DNA of 64,000 nucleotides. Source: Fen-1254 sp963778945. Lineage in GTDB: Bacteria; Bacteroidota; Ignavibacteria; UBA10030. Shown here one piece after another: positions 50,394-59,542 of this stretch (position 1 is the first letter of the stretch; each line of letters starts with the position of its first letter). Made by a program: the position numbers and the translations under genes. Location: the NCBI GenBank assembly GCA_963778945.1, contig CAVZWL010000013.1, positions 116,247 through 180,246 of the forward strand. Reading direction: 5' to 3'. The notes beneath the pieces are model-generated. The model saw only the letters and a list, made by a program, of their open reading frames with translations, was not told the DNA's origin and did not search any database.

Positions 50394-52259
50394 ATGGATG
50401 CACGGTCATTTTATTTTGCGGGCATTATTTTTTCTACGTTTCTTTTAAGCTCCACAGCCGGAGCACAGAACGCCCCTCTTAAACTTCAGCTTGCGCAGCA
50501 ATTCGAGGACAACAGCGAATGGGAAAAGGCGCGGCCGATTTATGAAGAATTGTTTCAATCCGATTCCGGCAGCTTTGCATATTTCGAAGGTCTGCGGCGT
50601 TGTTATTCAGAATTAAAGGAGTACCCGCGGGCTCTTGCTATGACCCGCCGATGGATTGCGCAGCATCCGAACGACGTTACGCAGCGTTCGCAGCTTGCCG
50701 GATTGTATTTCGATTCCGGAAACGAACCGGCCGCCGATTCCCTCTGGCACTCCATTCTTGCCGCAGAGCCGAACAACATCGGACTTTACCGTCTTGTTGC
50801 GAGCGAAATGATCGAGCACCGGCTGTTTGATTCAGGCATCAAGGTTTACCGCGAGGCAAAAATAAAAAGCGGCAATGCCGCCCTGTTTGCGGACGAATTG
50901 GGAGCGATGTATGCCTCCCTGCAGCGCTTTTCCGATGCCGCTCAGGAATATGTGGAAATGCTGAAAACAACTCCGGGTAATTTTTCGTACGCACAATCGC
51001 GTATGGGCTTTTTTCTTGTCCGTCCGGAGGGTTTGCTTGCCGCATTCAACGTCGTTCATGCAGCCGTCCAGGCAGAACCGGAAAATATTGTCCTTCACCG
51101 GCTTCTTGGGTGGATTTATTTGGAACAGCGCCGTTCTTCCGAAGCTTACACAGAATATAAAATCATCGATCGGCTCGCGAATGCAAACGGTGCGGAAATA
51201 TTTAATTTTGCCCAGAGCCGTCTCCAGGAACATGAATCGCGGACGGCAGCGCTTGCTTTCCGCGAATTCACCGCTGCATACAGCGCCAGCCCTCTCTTTG
51301 CTCAGGCTCAATTCGGATATGCCCGCGCAATAGAAGATGAAAGCCGTTCTAATGACACACTGCCGGCATCATCTGACGAACACACTGCGGACGTATCCGG
51401 CATTATGATAGAAGAGCATCCGAGCTACGCCGGAGCGATTTCTCTCTACCGCCGGATTCTCGTCTCCAGTCCTTCGACGGAACTTGCCGCACAATCGTTG
51501 TACCGTATCGGCTGTATTGAATTCGAGCATTTTTTTGATCTCGACTCGGCGCTTGCAGCATTCCGCAGCATCAGGCAAATATCCCGTGCATCTTCGCTCA
51601 TGCGGGATGCCGCGCTTCAATCCGGAAAAATCGAACTTGCACGCGGCGATCTTGAGCAGGCGCGTAAATATTTTCTTGAACTTGGATCATCTCCGGAAAT
51701 AACCGCGCAGGAGCAGGCGGCGTATTTTCTGGCACTGACGGATTATTATGCAGGCAGATTCGATTCCGCTCTCGCACATCTTCAGCATTTTACGACGGCT
51801 CTCAATTCCGATCTTGCAAACAATGCACTGCTGCTGCAGTATTTTATTCTGGAGAATATAAATTCCGCGCCGCATGCGCTCGAGGAATTTGTCCGGGCCG
51901 ATCTGCTTCGAGAGCAGCACAAGTATGCGGAAGCGCTTGCCTGTTTTCGATCCATTGCAGCCCGGTATGCACAAACGCTCCTGCTGGACGACGCGCTTAT
52001 GAAATCTGCGGAGCTCTGCATACAGCTTCGCCGCTATGACGAAGCGCTCTCGACATTCCGCTATGTTGCAGATTCTTTACCGGCCAGCATCATGAACGAC
52101 CGGGCGCAGTTCAGAATCGGCGAAATCGAGCAAACTATTCTTCACAATGCCTCGGCTGCGAGCGAAGCGTACCAAAAACTTCTCGCACAGTTTCCAAATT
52201 CCCTCTATGCAGAAGAAGCCCGTAAGCGCGTTCGGATTTTGCGCGGTCCGGTTTTTTAA
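50394..52259 (+). CDS. Tetratricopeptide repeat protein, exported
   Basis: From ATG 50394 the protein has about 621 residues, with a signal peptide (SFYFAGIIFSTFLLSSTAGA); a TTG at 50358 is the alternative start. TPR-like helix pairs run through almost the whole length. Examples are NSEWEKARPIYEELFQ, QRFSDAAQEYVEML, AEALACFRSIAARY and NASAASEAYQKLLAQFPN, the last typical of YbgF/BamD-like final repeats. The likely role is as a periplasmic scaffold, with no catalytic motif. It converges on the beta-helix gene at its 3' end. Confidence 0.82.
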   Translation: MDARSFYFAGIIFSTFLLSSTAGAQNAPLKLQLAQQFEDNSEWEKARPIYEELFQSDSGSFAYFEGLRRCYSELKEYPRALAMTRRWIAQHPNDVTQRSQLAGLYFDSGNEPAADSLWHSILAAEPNNIGLYRLVASEMIEHRLFDSGIKVYREAKIKSGNAALFADELGAMYASLQRFSDAAQEYVEMLKTTPGNFSYAQSRMGFFLVRPEGLLAAFNVVHAAVQAEPENIVLHRLLGWIYLEQRRSSEAYTEYKIIDRLANANGAEIFNFAQSRLQEHESRTAALAFREFTAAYSASPLFAQAQFGYARAIEDESRSNDTLPASSDEHTADVSGIMIEEHPSYAGAISLYRRILVSSPSTELAAQSLYRIGCIEFEHFFDLDSALAAFRSIRQISRASSLMRDAALQSGKIELARGDLEQARKYFLELGSSPEITAQEQAAYFLALTDYYAGRFDSALAHLQHFTTALNSDLANNALLLQYFILENINSAPHALEEFVRADLLREQHKYAEALACFRSIAARYAQTLLLDDALMKSAELCIQLRRYDEALSTFRYVADSLPASIMNDRAQFRIGEIEQTILHNASAASEAYQKLLAQFPNSLYAEEARKRVRILRGPVF

Positions 52260-52311
52260 TTCAGCAGCGGCAAACCAGGCATTGCAGCACAGCAGCACTT
52301 TAGCTTGGCGC

Positions 52312-53730
52312 TCATTTCAGCAGCAGCATTTTTTTCACAAAACTGAAATTTCCAGCTTGTCCCGATGAGATGGCATTTGCTGTAAGCCGATAAAAATACA
52401 CGCCGCTCGGCAGATTTGATGCATTAAACGTCGCCGTATAATTTCCGGCAGACTTCACTTCGTTCACCAGCGCTGCTACTTCTCTTCCAAGCAGATCGAA
52501 TACTTTCAAAGTCACATGACTCTGAGCTGCCAATTGATAACCGATCACTGTGGAAGGATTAAACGGATTGGGATAGTTCTGTTCCAATCGATAATTCATC
52601 GGAAGATTTATTCCGGAAGAAATAATTCCCGCAGGCACGCCGAACAAAGGCAGTATGCCGGCCCCGGGACCGCCGTACGCGCCGATGTCGTTCGTCAGCC
52701 CGCCCCGCGACGGCGAATGTGCATTGCCGGGCGAAAGTGGATCCGCAAGGTCATTGTAGACCGCATTTGTATCGCCTGCATCGACGCAAGGCGATCCGGT
52801 TTGAAGAACATCATTCGTATCGGCAAACAGCGGATCCAGATTGATATCTCCGGTACCGGTCCATCCTCCCTGCACATCGCTGTACATTACGGAGAGTCCT
52901 CCCGAATGGGCGGCGATTTGCGGCGATGTGTTTCCCCAGAGAATGCTGTTCCGCATGACAGATGATCCTGCCCAGACATACACGCCCAGAACCGAATTGC
53001 CGGCAATGGTATTGTTCTCAATTATTTTTCCAGCCGATCCATTGTTATTCATCCATAGAGCGCCGCCGCCGTAATCCTGGCCGCCGGAATTTTTTGTCAG
53101 AATGTTATTCCTGAGAGTCGCGCCGGAAAAGTTCAGCACGATCCCCGCTCCATAGCGTCCTTTATTCAGCGTTATAACATTGTTAAGTATTTTCGGATTT
53201 CCATCTCCGGCGCGGATGCCGCCGCCGCCTGCACTTGTTACTCCGGAAGTACTGACAGCTTGATTATTGATGATAAGATTGTATCGAATCGTGGGAGCAG
53301 ATTGCTCGATGAGGATTCCGCCTCCTTCCCGATAGGTTCCTGAACCGTGCTCATCCGCCCACTTTGTTCCCTGCCCACCCGTTAAAGTGAAGCCCTGAAG
53401 AACCGCTGTCGAATCTTCCCCGTTCATAATCAACACACAGCTTGATGTATCCGAATGAAGAGGTTGGCTCCCGTTTATAACGGTTGATTGAATAAAACTC
53501 AGATCCCCGGTTTCATAGAACCGGCTCGTCACAACGATATTCTTTCCACGAAAAATTAAATTTTCATAGTATGTGCCGGGGGATACGACAACGGTATCGC
53601 CATTTGACGCTGAATTGATGGCATACTGTATCGTGGACTTGTCCGCGGGGACACGGACTAACGCTGCCTGGAGCGATGCCGTTCCAAGTAAACATACAAG
53701 CAAAGCAATGTGTTTGTAAGGTGCAGTCAT
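52312..53730 (-). CDS. Secreted right-handed beta-helix protein with T9SS-type C-terminal signal
   Basis: The 472-residue protein has a signal peptide (IALLVCLLGTASLQA). The N-terminal DUF1565/NosD-like unit (STIQYAINSASNGDTVVVSPG) leads into a parallel beta-helix at about 90-350. It has typical runs of short strands and asparagine turns (PTIRYNLIINNQ, PKILNNVITLNKG, IIENNTIAGNS). The C-terminal 85 residues carry LEQNYPNPFNPSTVIGYQL and SGVYFYRLTA, the type A sorting domain used for type IX secretion or surface attachment in Bacteroidota/Ignavibacteria. Surface polysaccharide binding or cleavage is possible, but no catalytic residues are assignable. It is the strongest taxonomic marker in the window. 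Confidence 0.88.
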   Translation of the reverse strand: MTAPYKHIALLVCLLGTASLQAALVRVPADKSTIQYAINSASNGDTVVVSPGTYYENLIFRGKNIVVTSRFYETGDLSFIQSTVINGSQPLHSDTSSCVLIMNGEDSTAVLQGFTLTGGQGTKWADEHGSGTYREGGGILIEQSAPTIRYNLIINNQAVSTSGVTSAGGGGIRAGDGNPKILNNVITLNKGRYGAGIVLNFSGATLRNNILTKNSGGQDYGGGALWMNNNGSAGKIIENNTIAGNSVLGVYVWAGSSVMRNSILWGNTSPQIAAHSGGLSVMYSDVQGGWTGTGDINLDPLFADTNDVLQTGSPCVDAGDTNAVYNDLADPLSPGNAHSPSRGGLTNDIGAYGGPGAGILPLFGVPAGIISSGINLPMNYRLEQNYPNPFNPSTVIGYQLAAQSHVTLKVFDLLGREVAALVNEVKSAGNYTATFNASNLPSGVYFYRLTANAISSGQAGNFSFVKKMLLLK

Positions 53731-53837
53731 ATTTGTATCTCCTATTTATGTTTATGATGATTCTAAAATAGGAGCAACTGCCTTGTGATTCGTCCGGAAT
53801 CCGGAAGTCGGACATATTGGTAGGAATGCGCTCGATT

Positions 53838-54956
53838 TCAGTTTATCGTTTGACTTGTCTCCTGGGATGAATGCCGGCTCTTGTAGACCTTTGGCGTCAT
53901 TCCGGCATGTTTCTTAAACGCCTCATTGAAGACCGATTTGGAGTTGAATCCTGCTTCGAGCGCTATGGCAAACAGAGTAAGATTTTGGGAACGTATGTCC
54001 TCAATGCGTTTCTTGACTTCATCGATGCGATAGGAGTTGATGAAATCGTAAAAATTTTTATTGAACCCGCTGTGCAGCGCTTGCGAAAGATTTTTCGCAG
54101 GAATGTTTAATTTTTTGGAAAGATCTTCAACCGAAAGCGAAGACATAAGATACGGCTTTTCATTGTCCATGCAGGCGGCAAGTTTCTTAACGATATCTTC
54201 GCAGTCGGAAGGTTTCAATCGCGATGCAGCATATTTGGGGATGCTCTCGATTCCGGAAAAACTCACGGATTGTGCAAGTCCCTTATAGGTCACAGCAAGC
54301 GTAAAGGTCAGATTGATAAACAGTGAAGCGGCAAACATACTGTACGCAACGGCAGGGGAAGACATGTGATATATACCGAGAATCCAATTCAAGAAATCCA
54401 ACATCCACATCACAGTAACTCCCGCGAGGAGCAGATTACACCAGAACAAATCGATTCTTTCAATCGACGAAAATAATTCCCTCAACCGTGCTCGATAGCC
54501 GATAAGAACAAACAACGAGGCGAGAAGATAAGAAAATATCTGTACATGCAAGGTGATATGATGACTCCAATATTCGACCGGTCCAAGCAAATGGAAGATC
54601 GCCGCCGCCATGGAAAAGATCGCAAAGAAGCCGAACGGAATGATATGGAGCAGATGAACTGCCCTGAGGCGGAACGTTTCGTAGCAAAGGGATTGAATAT
54701 ACAAATACAAAAACGGCATCAGGAGAAAATAGAGTGAACTTCCGATGCTGAAGAGACCGATGCTGTGCGTGTAGGATGTCCATACGGCATGTAAGAAGAG
54801 AGAATGGCCAATGAGGAGTGCATTGGATGCCATAAAGCCCGCTAGAAGCAGATTGCTTAGGCGTTTTCCTTTTTTATAATTGAGAATGACGGCCGTTAAC
54901 AGCAGGAGCTGTATGAGCGTCAAAAACTCAAGCAAACCGATCCAGTCAAGATTCAT
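53838..54956 (-). CDS. Membrane-bound AraC family transcriptional regulator
   Basis: The protein has about 372 residues from ATG 54956, which follows an AGAGGTG site; a GTG 9 nt upstream is possible. The N-terminal half contains about seven hydrophobic helices (LLEFLTLIQLLLLTAVIL through LFINLTFTLAVTYKGLA). The C-terminal 100 residues form an AraC/XylS helix-turn-helix pair: SVEDLSKKLNIPAKNLSQ, then FAIALEAGFNSKSVFNEAF and GMTPKVYKSRH. This 7TM-like sensor plus HTH architecture is frequent in Bacteroidota. The signal and target are unknown. The methyltransferase gene lies just upstream in the same direction. Confidence 0.88.
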   Translation of the reverse strand: MNLDWIGLLEFLTLIQLLLLTAVILNYKKGKRLSNLLLAGFMASNALLIGHSLFLHAVWTSYTHSIGLFSIGSSLYFLLMPFLYLYIQSLCYETFRLRAVHLLHIIPFGFFAIFSMAAAIFHLLGPVEYWSHHITLHVQIFSYLLASLFVLIGYRARLRELFSSIERIDLFWCNLLLAGVTVMWMLDFLNWILGIYHMSSPAVAYSMFAASLFINLTFTLAVTYKGLAQSVSFSGIESIPKYAASRLKPSDCEDIVKKLAACMDNEKPYLMSSLSVEDLSKKLNIPAKNLSQALHSGFNKNFYDFINSYRIDEVKKRIEDIRSQNLTLFAIALEAGFNSKSVFNEAFKKHAGMTPKVYKSRHSSQETSQTIN

Positions 54957-54998
54957 AGACTGCACCTCTTGAATCTATTTTAGATTTATCTGCCGGCA

Positions 54999-55622
54999 TT
55001 ACTTTTTTCCCGCAGCCGCAATACATTCTTCGAATCCGCGTTTCTTGCGAACAAGCTGCACATCCCGAAATCCGGCTTTTGTGAGAAGAACGCTCACTTC
55101 TTCCGGATTGTAGAGAGTAAAACCATGCCGCATAATTTTTTGATTTTTCACAGCCTCTCGCGGCCTGAAACATACGACGAGCTTACCGTCTTTTTTGAGA
55201 ACACGATAGATTTGAGCGAGTGCTACAAACGGATCAGACCAGAAGTATATCGTATTTATCGTGCATACTTTGGAATACGTATCAGCTTCGAATGGAAGTT
55301 CCTCCACATTCGCACAGCAGAGATCTACTTTCCCGGCTTTGATGAATTGCTTAAAACGTTTTGCACATATATCGACAGCATCACTCGAAAAGTCTGCACC
55401 GGCAATCTTGCCGTGCGATACTATGGAAGCCATTCTCGCTATAAGCTCCCCGCCGCCGAATCCAACCTCAAGCACATGGTCGTCGAATGAAAGCTGTAAA
55501 ACTTCCAGCGCAAGAGTATTCATGGAATAATTCATGCGATTGAGAACACGCACCATTATTTGCCGTCCAAAAAATCCAGCCGGCTGCCGCAGCTGACCTG
55601 CAATAAACTTCGCAATACTCAT
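54999..55622 (-). CDS. Class I SAM-dependent methyltransferase
   Basis: The protein has about 207 residues from ATG 55622, the first start giving a compact protein. The Rossmann-like SAM-binding site is DHVLEVGFGGGELIARM (motif I). The acidic residue after strand 2 lies in GADFSSDAV, and motif post I is LPFEADTYSKVCTINTIYFW. The fold fits the UbiE/Methyltransf_11 family. The tail has VQLVRKKRGFEEC. The substrate is unknown. A 42-nt gap separates it from the AraC-type regulator in the same direction, so the two may be co-expressed. Confidence 0.85.
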   Translation of the reverse strand: MSIAKFIAGQLRQPAGFFGRQIMVRVLNRMNYSMNTLALEVLQLSFDDHVLEVGFGGGELIARMASIVSHGKIAGADFSSDAVDICAKRFKQFIKAGKVDLCCANVEELPFEADTYSKVCTINTIYFWSDPFVALAQIYRVLKKDGKLVVCFRPREAVKNQKIMRHGFTLYNPEEVSVLLTKAGFRDVQLVRKKRGFEECIAAAGKK

Positions 55623-55838
55623 GAATGCGTCTCTACTTTGAAATTGTTTCAGATGCCTGACGAAATGAAAATATTTCTCAAAAAGATAGATCCTGCAAAT
55701 TGCACAGATGCTGTCTGCCCATTCGGGTTGCTGCAAAACCGTACAGCAGAACTTCGAAAACCTGTCCGCCGGATTCGAATATGAAAGCGGAAGTGCTCCA
55801 TTGCAGCTGTATTCAAAAGCAGCGTTCCGCTTTATAAC

Positions 55839-56036
55839 TTAATGATCCTTTTTCTTTCGGTCAATTATCGGACCAAGAGCAACTCCGAGAGCAGCGCCTA
55901 TTGCTATGCCGATTGCAAGATTGTTCATCGCAATGCCGATTGCTGTGCCTATTCCGATGCCTATGGCAATTCCAACTGCAAGAGAATTTGTATTTTTGGA
56001 CCGCTTCGATTTATCGGAATTTAACTCTTCGCTCAT
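55839..56036 (-). CDS. Small glycine-zipper membrane protein
   Basis: The protein has 65 residues from ATG 56036, preceded by GGAG at good spacing. A charged N-terminus (about 1-20) precedes two hydrophobic glycine-zipper helices (VGIAIGIGIGTAIGIA and IGIAIGAALGVALGPII). It ends with the basic tail DRKKKDH. Glycine-zipper proteins oligomerise in membranes. No specific family is assigned. The near-repetitive GIAIG coding sequence is striking, and the gene is monocistronic. Confidence 0.6.
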   Translation of the reverse strand: MSEELNSDKSKRSKNTNSLAVGIAIGIGIGTAIGIAMNNLAIGIAIGAALGVALGPIIDRKKKDH

Positions 56037-56214
56037 TTTTATCTCCACATAATGATTTTAAAATGATGTCCAATGCATTCTATATTGCAAAAAACAATGG
56101 CGATATTAAAAAAAATAGAATTATCAGTCCCCTCAAAATATAGCCGCCGATTTATCTCATCAATTTATTCTTTTATAATTCCCTATTATGGGCGCAATGC
56201 GCTGCACATTTGTA

Positions 56215-57378
56215 TTATTTTTTCTTGGATGCAAAAGGCATCGGATCATAGAGTGCCCGGCAAAGTCCCTCAGTATAATTACCTTGTGAGGCCAAAAAAG
56301 CCGAGACATTTGTCAGCACGACCACTCCTACATGTTCATTTCTTTCAAAGATAACTCCGGATGTATATCCGCCGGTCGCACCGAATGCACCTACATGATA
56401 TTTTCCACGGTCGCTGTACGTCGCCCATCCGAGACCTCCCGTTAAGTGCTCATCAAATCTCTTCGTCGTCTTCTGAGCCAGATAGAAATACGTGGTATCG
56501 TAAATATTCGCTTTGAGATATTTTACGAGATCTCTGGCCGAAGATTTTATTCCGCCGGCTCCCGTCAGAGCACCGCACTCACCGTCATCGTATGGAAGCG
56601 GCTGGTCTCTGGGGTCTCTTCCTCTGACCATAGACCTCATCCTCTCGTCGGTGAGTGTGACAAATGTGTTTTTCATTCCTAAAGGAATGCAGACGGTTTC
56701 AAAAAGAAGCTCTTCGTAACTTTTAGCTGTAATTAATGTAAGGATATGACCTAACAGACCTCCGCCAAGATTGGAGTAGGTCCTTTTTTCACCCGGCATT
56801 GATTGCAGCGTCATCCGGTTGGAAAGATAATCGTAGAGTTTTGTTTTGTCATAATATCGATAAGGATTGTATGGATCGTAGGGATGTTCTTTATCGTCTT
56901 TTACATTGTTCGGTTCGAAAGGAAGCCCGGAAGTGTGATTTGCAAGATGAACGAGTGTGATTTCATTTCCATTGAGCGAGCTTTGATTCAAACGAACGGG
57001 CAGGAGATTTTTAACTGGCTCGTTCAGATCGATTTTCCCATCGTATACCAGCTTAGCGAGCATGGTGCCGGTAAATGTTTTCGTGATAGAACCTATACCG
57101 AAAACGCTGTCTCTGTTGTCGATATATACTAAAGAATCATTGTGCCGAAGGATTCCGACATACTTCTCCGAATCGCCGGTTATAATACAAATGGAAAGCT
57201 GCGTCTCGTTTGGAAAATGCTGCGCATAATTGAAAATAATCTGCGCCTGTGAAGAATCGAGCAGGTTCAGGTTCTCCGACGCCGGCAGCTTGATTAATTC
57301 TTTCGGACTAAACTTTGCACAAGATACGATGCTTATCAAAAACAAAGGGAGAAAATATATGATATTTCGCGAGATCAT
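56215..57378 (-). CDS. Beta-lactamase-family serine hydrolase, lipoprotein
   Basis: The 387-residue protein is of the class C beta-lactamase/DD-peptidase fold (Beta-lactamase, PF00144). A lipoprotein signal ends at LISIVSC (Cys20). The nucleophile motif SxxK is SITK (Ser97-Lys100), and the second motif is YSN (Tyr201). The third is a degenerate GATGG near residue 340 in place of KTG/HxG. Family members include esterases, D-aminopeptidases and penicillin-binding-protein-like enzymes. Resistance activity should not be assumed from this sequence. The gene stands alone, with a kelch remnant upstream. Confidence 0.87.
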   Translation of the reverse strand: MISRNIIYFLPLFLISIVSCAKFSPKELIKLPASENLNLLDSSQAQIIFNYAQHFPNETQLSICIITGDSEKYVGILRHNDSLVYIDNRDSVFGIGSITKTFTGTMLAKLVYDGKIDLNEPVKNLLPVRLNQSSLNGNEITLVHLANHTSGLPFEPNNVKDDKEHPYDPYNPYRYYDKTKLYDYLSNRMTLQSMPGEKRTYSNLGGGLLGHILTLITAKSYEELLFETVCIPLGMKNTFVTLTDERMRSMVRGRDPRDQPLPYDDGECGALTGAGGIKSSARDLVKYLKANIYDTTYFYLAQKTTKRFDEHLTGGLGWATYSDRGKYHVGAFGATGGYTSGVIFERNEHVGVVVLTNVSAFLASQGNYTEGLCRALYDPMPFASKKK

Positions 57379-57391
57379 GCTATAGTTACGG

Positions 57392-57619
57392 TTACTCTAT
57401 TATCTCGCCTTCAATTGTATTTGAATTGGCAGTATACTTTTTATCACAACCGCCTATCATGAATATTTTGTTTCCAATAGTCGTACCTCCTACAGAAGCA
57501 TTTTCCAGATTCGGAAATCTTGTCGATGTACTCCACGAATCCAACCTGGGATCGTAAAGAGTTTTTTCCCCTTTATTATTACCATCCCTAATAATTCTTT
57601 TATTCTCAATGCTGTCCAA
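57392..57619 (-). pseudogene. Kelch-repeat protein remnant
   Basis: The 75-codon fragment has no proper start and contains one recognisable kelch unit: YDPRLDSWSTSTRFPNL then TTIGNKIFMIGG. Kelch proteins normally have five or more such repeats forming a beta-propeller, so this is a truncated 3' remnant. An in-frame stop lies directly upstream. It suggests deletion or recombination between the hydrolase and the MBL gene. Confidence 0.5.
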
Positions 57620-57713
57620 CAGTTAAATTTTGAGAATGTTATAACATCAATATAATAAATGGATTAGAGAGAAAAATGTCCGTTTTCGATTTGAATTTAA
57701 TGCAGCAATTGGG

Positions 57714-58553
57714 TCATTGAATTCTTACCACTCCTCTCGACACTTGTTTGAATTTAGAAATGACCAGAGGGTCATGTCCCGGAATAATCAAATTTGTGTC
57801 GGCCACGAGTGTCTTCATTCTGCGTAATTGTGCGATATATGCATGAGCATCAAAAGTTAATGGCACTGAGAGAAGGTGATTAAGATTATAGTAAAACCAG
57901 CAGTCGTCAGACGCAAGGAGCACCTTATCCGACTTTGAGTTGACGAGCAGGTGCTGGGACTCATATGTATGCTTTGAACCAATAAATACACGGATGCCGG
58001 GAATGATTTCTACGCTATCGCCATTGATGAGCTGAAGCCTTCCCTCCAGGTTGGCCTGGATGATTATTGGGACATCCCGTTTGTCCAGGCCGATATGGGA
58101 TGTACCTTTCTGCCACGCATCCCCGACGAAATAGTAAAAGTCGTTCTTCTGCATCCAGATTGTTGCGTTCTTAAACAATTGAAGCCCGCCGATGTGATCT
58201 GAGTGAGGATGAGTTATAATAATATCGGTGATGTCATTTGCATCTACACCTATCCTATTAAGCGCAGAATCGGGCCTCTGATATTCCCGCAGAGAAGGAA
58301 GCGGCTTTGTGCTGTCTCGCAAGTATCCGACGTCAACGAGGACTTTTCTGCCGTTGTCGCCTTTTAAGAACCAGATATAAAAAGAGAAAGTTACGCTGTC
58401 GTTTGAGTTCGCGCCAACGGCAATTTCAGACACTGGCACATTAGCCGGATTTTTTGCGTACTCGATTGCATAAACCTCGTATACATTCTGTATCTGGGAA
58501 AAAGAAGTGTGTAAGAACAGAATCAAAAAAATAATAATAGTCAGGACTCTCAT
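57714..58553 (-). CDS. Metallo-beta-lactamase fold hydrolase, exported (lactonase-like)
   Basis: The protein has about 279 residues from ATG 58553, preceded by AAGGAC; an upstream start at 58604 is less likely. A signal peptide (TIIIFLILFLHTSFSQ) is followed by the MBL fold. The metal-binding motif is THPHSDHIGG (His115, His117, Asp119, His120 from this start). A downstream ligand lies in GSKHTYESQHLL, an Asp in LLASDDCW and the final His in IIPGHDP. The closest recognisable group is N-acyl-homoserine-lactonase/quorum-quenching-type MBL enzymes. The substrate is not determined. Confidence 0.85.
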   Translation of the reverse strand: MRVLTIIIFLILFLHTSFSQIQNVYEVYAIEYAKNPANVPVSEIAVGANSNDSVTFSFYIWFLKGDNGRKVLVDVGYLRDSTKPLPSLREYQRPDSALNRIGVDANDITDIIITHPHSDHIGGLQLFKNATIWMQKNDFYYFVGDAWQKGTSHIGLDKRDVPIIIQANLEGRLQLINGDSVEIIPGIRVFIGSKHTYESQHLLVNSKSDKVLLASDDCWFYYNLNHLLSVPLTFDAHAYIAQLRRMKTLVADTNLIIPGHDPLVISKFKQVSRGVVRIQ

Positions 58554-58646
58554 TCTATCAGGTCCTTGATGATAATTTTGGATGTAATCATAGGTGCTGT
58601 ACAACTAAGCTGCAATACGTAAAACGCTCCAGTTACAATTCCGCCG

Positions 58647-58751
58647 CGGGTTCACCCGTCCTGCCTCACCTTCTGGCGGGTTTACCCGCCTTCTGCTCGC
58701 CATGCATCATCTTATGGCGGGTTTACCCGCCGTGCAACACCTTTTGGCGGG
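58647..58751. repeat. Cluster of short palindromes based on GGCGGGTTTACCCGCC
   Basis: The perfect palindrome GGCGGGTTTACCCGCC occurs at 58675-58690 and 58716-58731. A partial CGGG/CCCG copy lies at 58647-58658 and a half-unit GGCGGG at 58746-58751. The cluster lies in the gap upstream of the HigB-like gene and downstream (in its own direction) of the MBL gene start. It may be a REP-like element, or give a transcript-protecting hairpin. Confidence 0.7.
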
Positions 58752-58808
58752 CTCTTTATAAAATGGTCAGGTGTGCCCCTTGGCACGGCTTGATTATAGT
58801 TCACTAAT

Positions 58809-59180
58809 ATGTTAACTTTAACTGTGCACACTGTTGAATTCTATACAACACCATCTGGCAATTGCCCAATCGAAGAATTCCTTGATTCGTTGAGCGACCA
58901 GCATGCTCAGAAGGTAACTTGGGTTCTTCGATTGATAGAACGCATTGATATCGTGCCTATTCAATATCTCAAAAAACTTGATGGAACGGAAGATATTTGG
59001 GAAATTCGTATTCCGTTTGACGGTAATAACTATCGTCTCCTGGGATTCTTTGACGGTGGCAGATTGATTATTCTGACAAACGGGTTTTCTAAAAAGACAC
59101 AAAAAATGCCAGCTAAAGAGATTAATCTTGCTGAACAACGACGATCTGAATATATGCAAAGGAGAAAGAGTGATGAATGA
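58809..59180 (+). CDS. HigB-like (RelE/phage Gp49 family) toxin
   Basis: The 123-residue protein has the Gp49-like/HigB fold of the RelE superfamily. Typical residues are in VEFYTTPSGNCPIEEFLDS, KKLDGTEDIWEIRIPFDGN and NGFSKKTQKMPAKEI. Such toxins cut mRNA on the ribosome. The XRE antitoxin gene overlaps its 3' end by 8 nt, the usual toxin-first HigBA order. The pair lies between palindromic repeats and may have arrived with the accessory region. Confidence 0.85.
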   Translation: MLTLTVHTVEFYTTPSGNCPIEEFLDSLSDQHAQKVTWVLRLIERIDIVPIQYLKKLDGTEDIWEIRIPFDGNNYRLLGFFDGGRLIILTNGFSKKTQKMPAKEINLAEQRRSEYMQRRKSDE

Positions 59181-59451
59181 TGTTGAGCGTTATATTGAAA
59201 AGCGAAAGAAACAGAATCCGCATTTCGCTAAAGATTATGAGTCTGGTTATCAAACCTTCGAATTCAGTGTCATGCTTCGTGAAGCACGAGAACGTGCTGG
59301 TGTGACACAAGAATCAATTGCGAAGAAACTTCATACCAAGAAATCTGCCATTTCGAGAATCGAAAACCATTCTGAAGATATCCGCCTTTCAACCCTTCAC
59401 AAGTATGCGAAGGCTCTCGGTAAGCGCCTTCGGGTTCAGATTACCGAATAA
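59173..59451 (+). CDS. HigA-like XRE family antitoxin
   Basis: The protein has about 92 residues from ATG 59173; GGAG at 59161-59164 supports this start over an upstream one. The HTH domain is in the C-terminal half: LREARERAGVTQESIAKKL, then TKKSAISRIENHSEDIRLS and LHKYAKALGK. It neutralises the HigB-like toxin and represses the operon. The stop is followed after 2 nt by a large palindrome. Confidence 0.85.
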   Translation: MNDVERYIEKRKKQNPHFAKDYESGYQTFEFSVMLREARERAGVTQESIAKKLHTKKSAISRIENHSEDIRLSTLHKYAKALGKRLRVQITE

Positions 59452-59453
59452 TC

Positions 59454-59493
59454 CCCCACCTTGCGAAGGTCTACCCACCTTCGCAAGGTGGGG
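59454..59493. repeat. 40-bp palindromic repeat (copy 1)
   Basis: CCCCACCTTGCGAAGGT (59454-59470) and its exact complement ACCTTCGCAAGGTGGGG (59477-59493) flank a 6-nt spacer. An almost identical copy lies at 60925-60962, next to the truncated intron. Here it also acts as a hairpin right after the antitoxin stop, so it could terminate or stabilise that mRNA. Confidence 0.8.
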
Positions 59494-59542
59494 ATTGCAC
59501 TCCGTCTAATACGCTCATGACCACTACTCCATGATTTTGTTA

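Noticed and set aside
58647..58751. CRISPR array
   Set aside because: The repeats are short perfect palindromes with irregular spacing, only two full units are present, and there are no cas genes.
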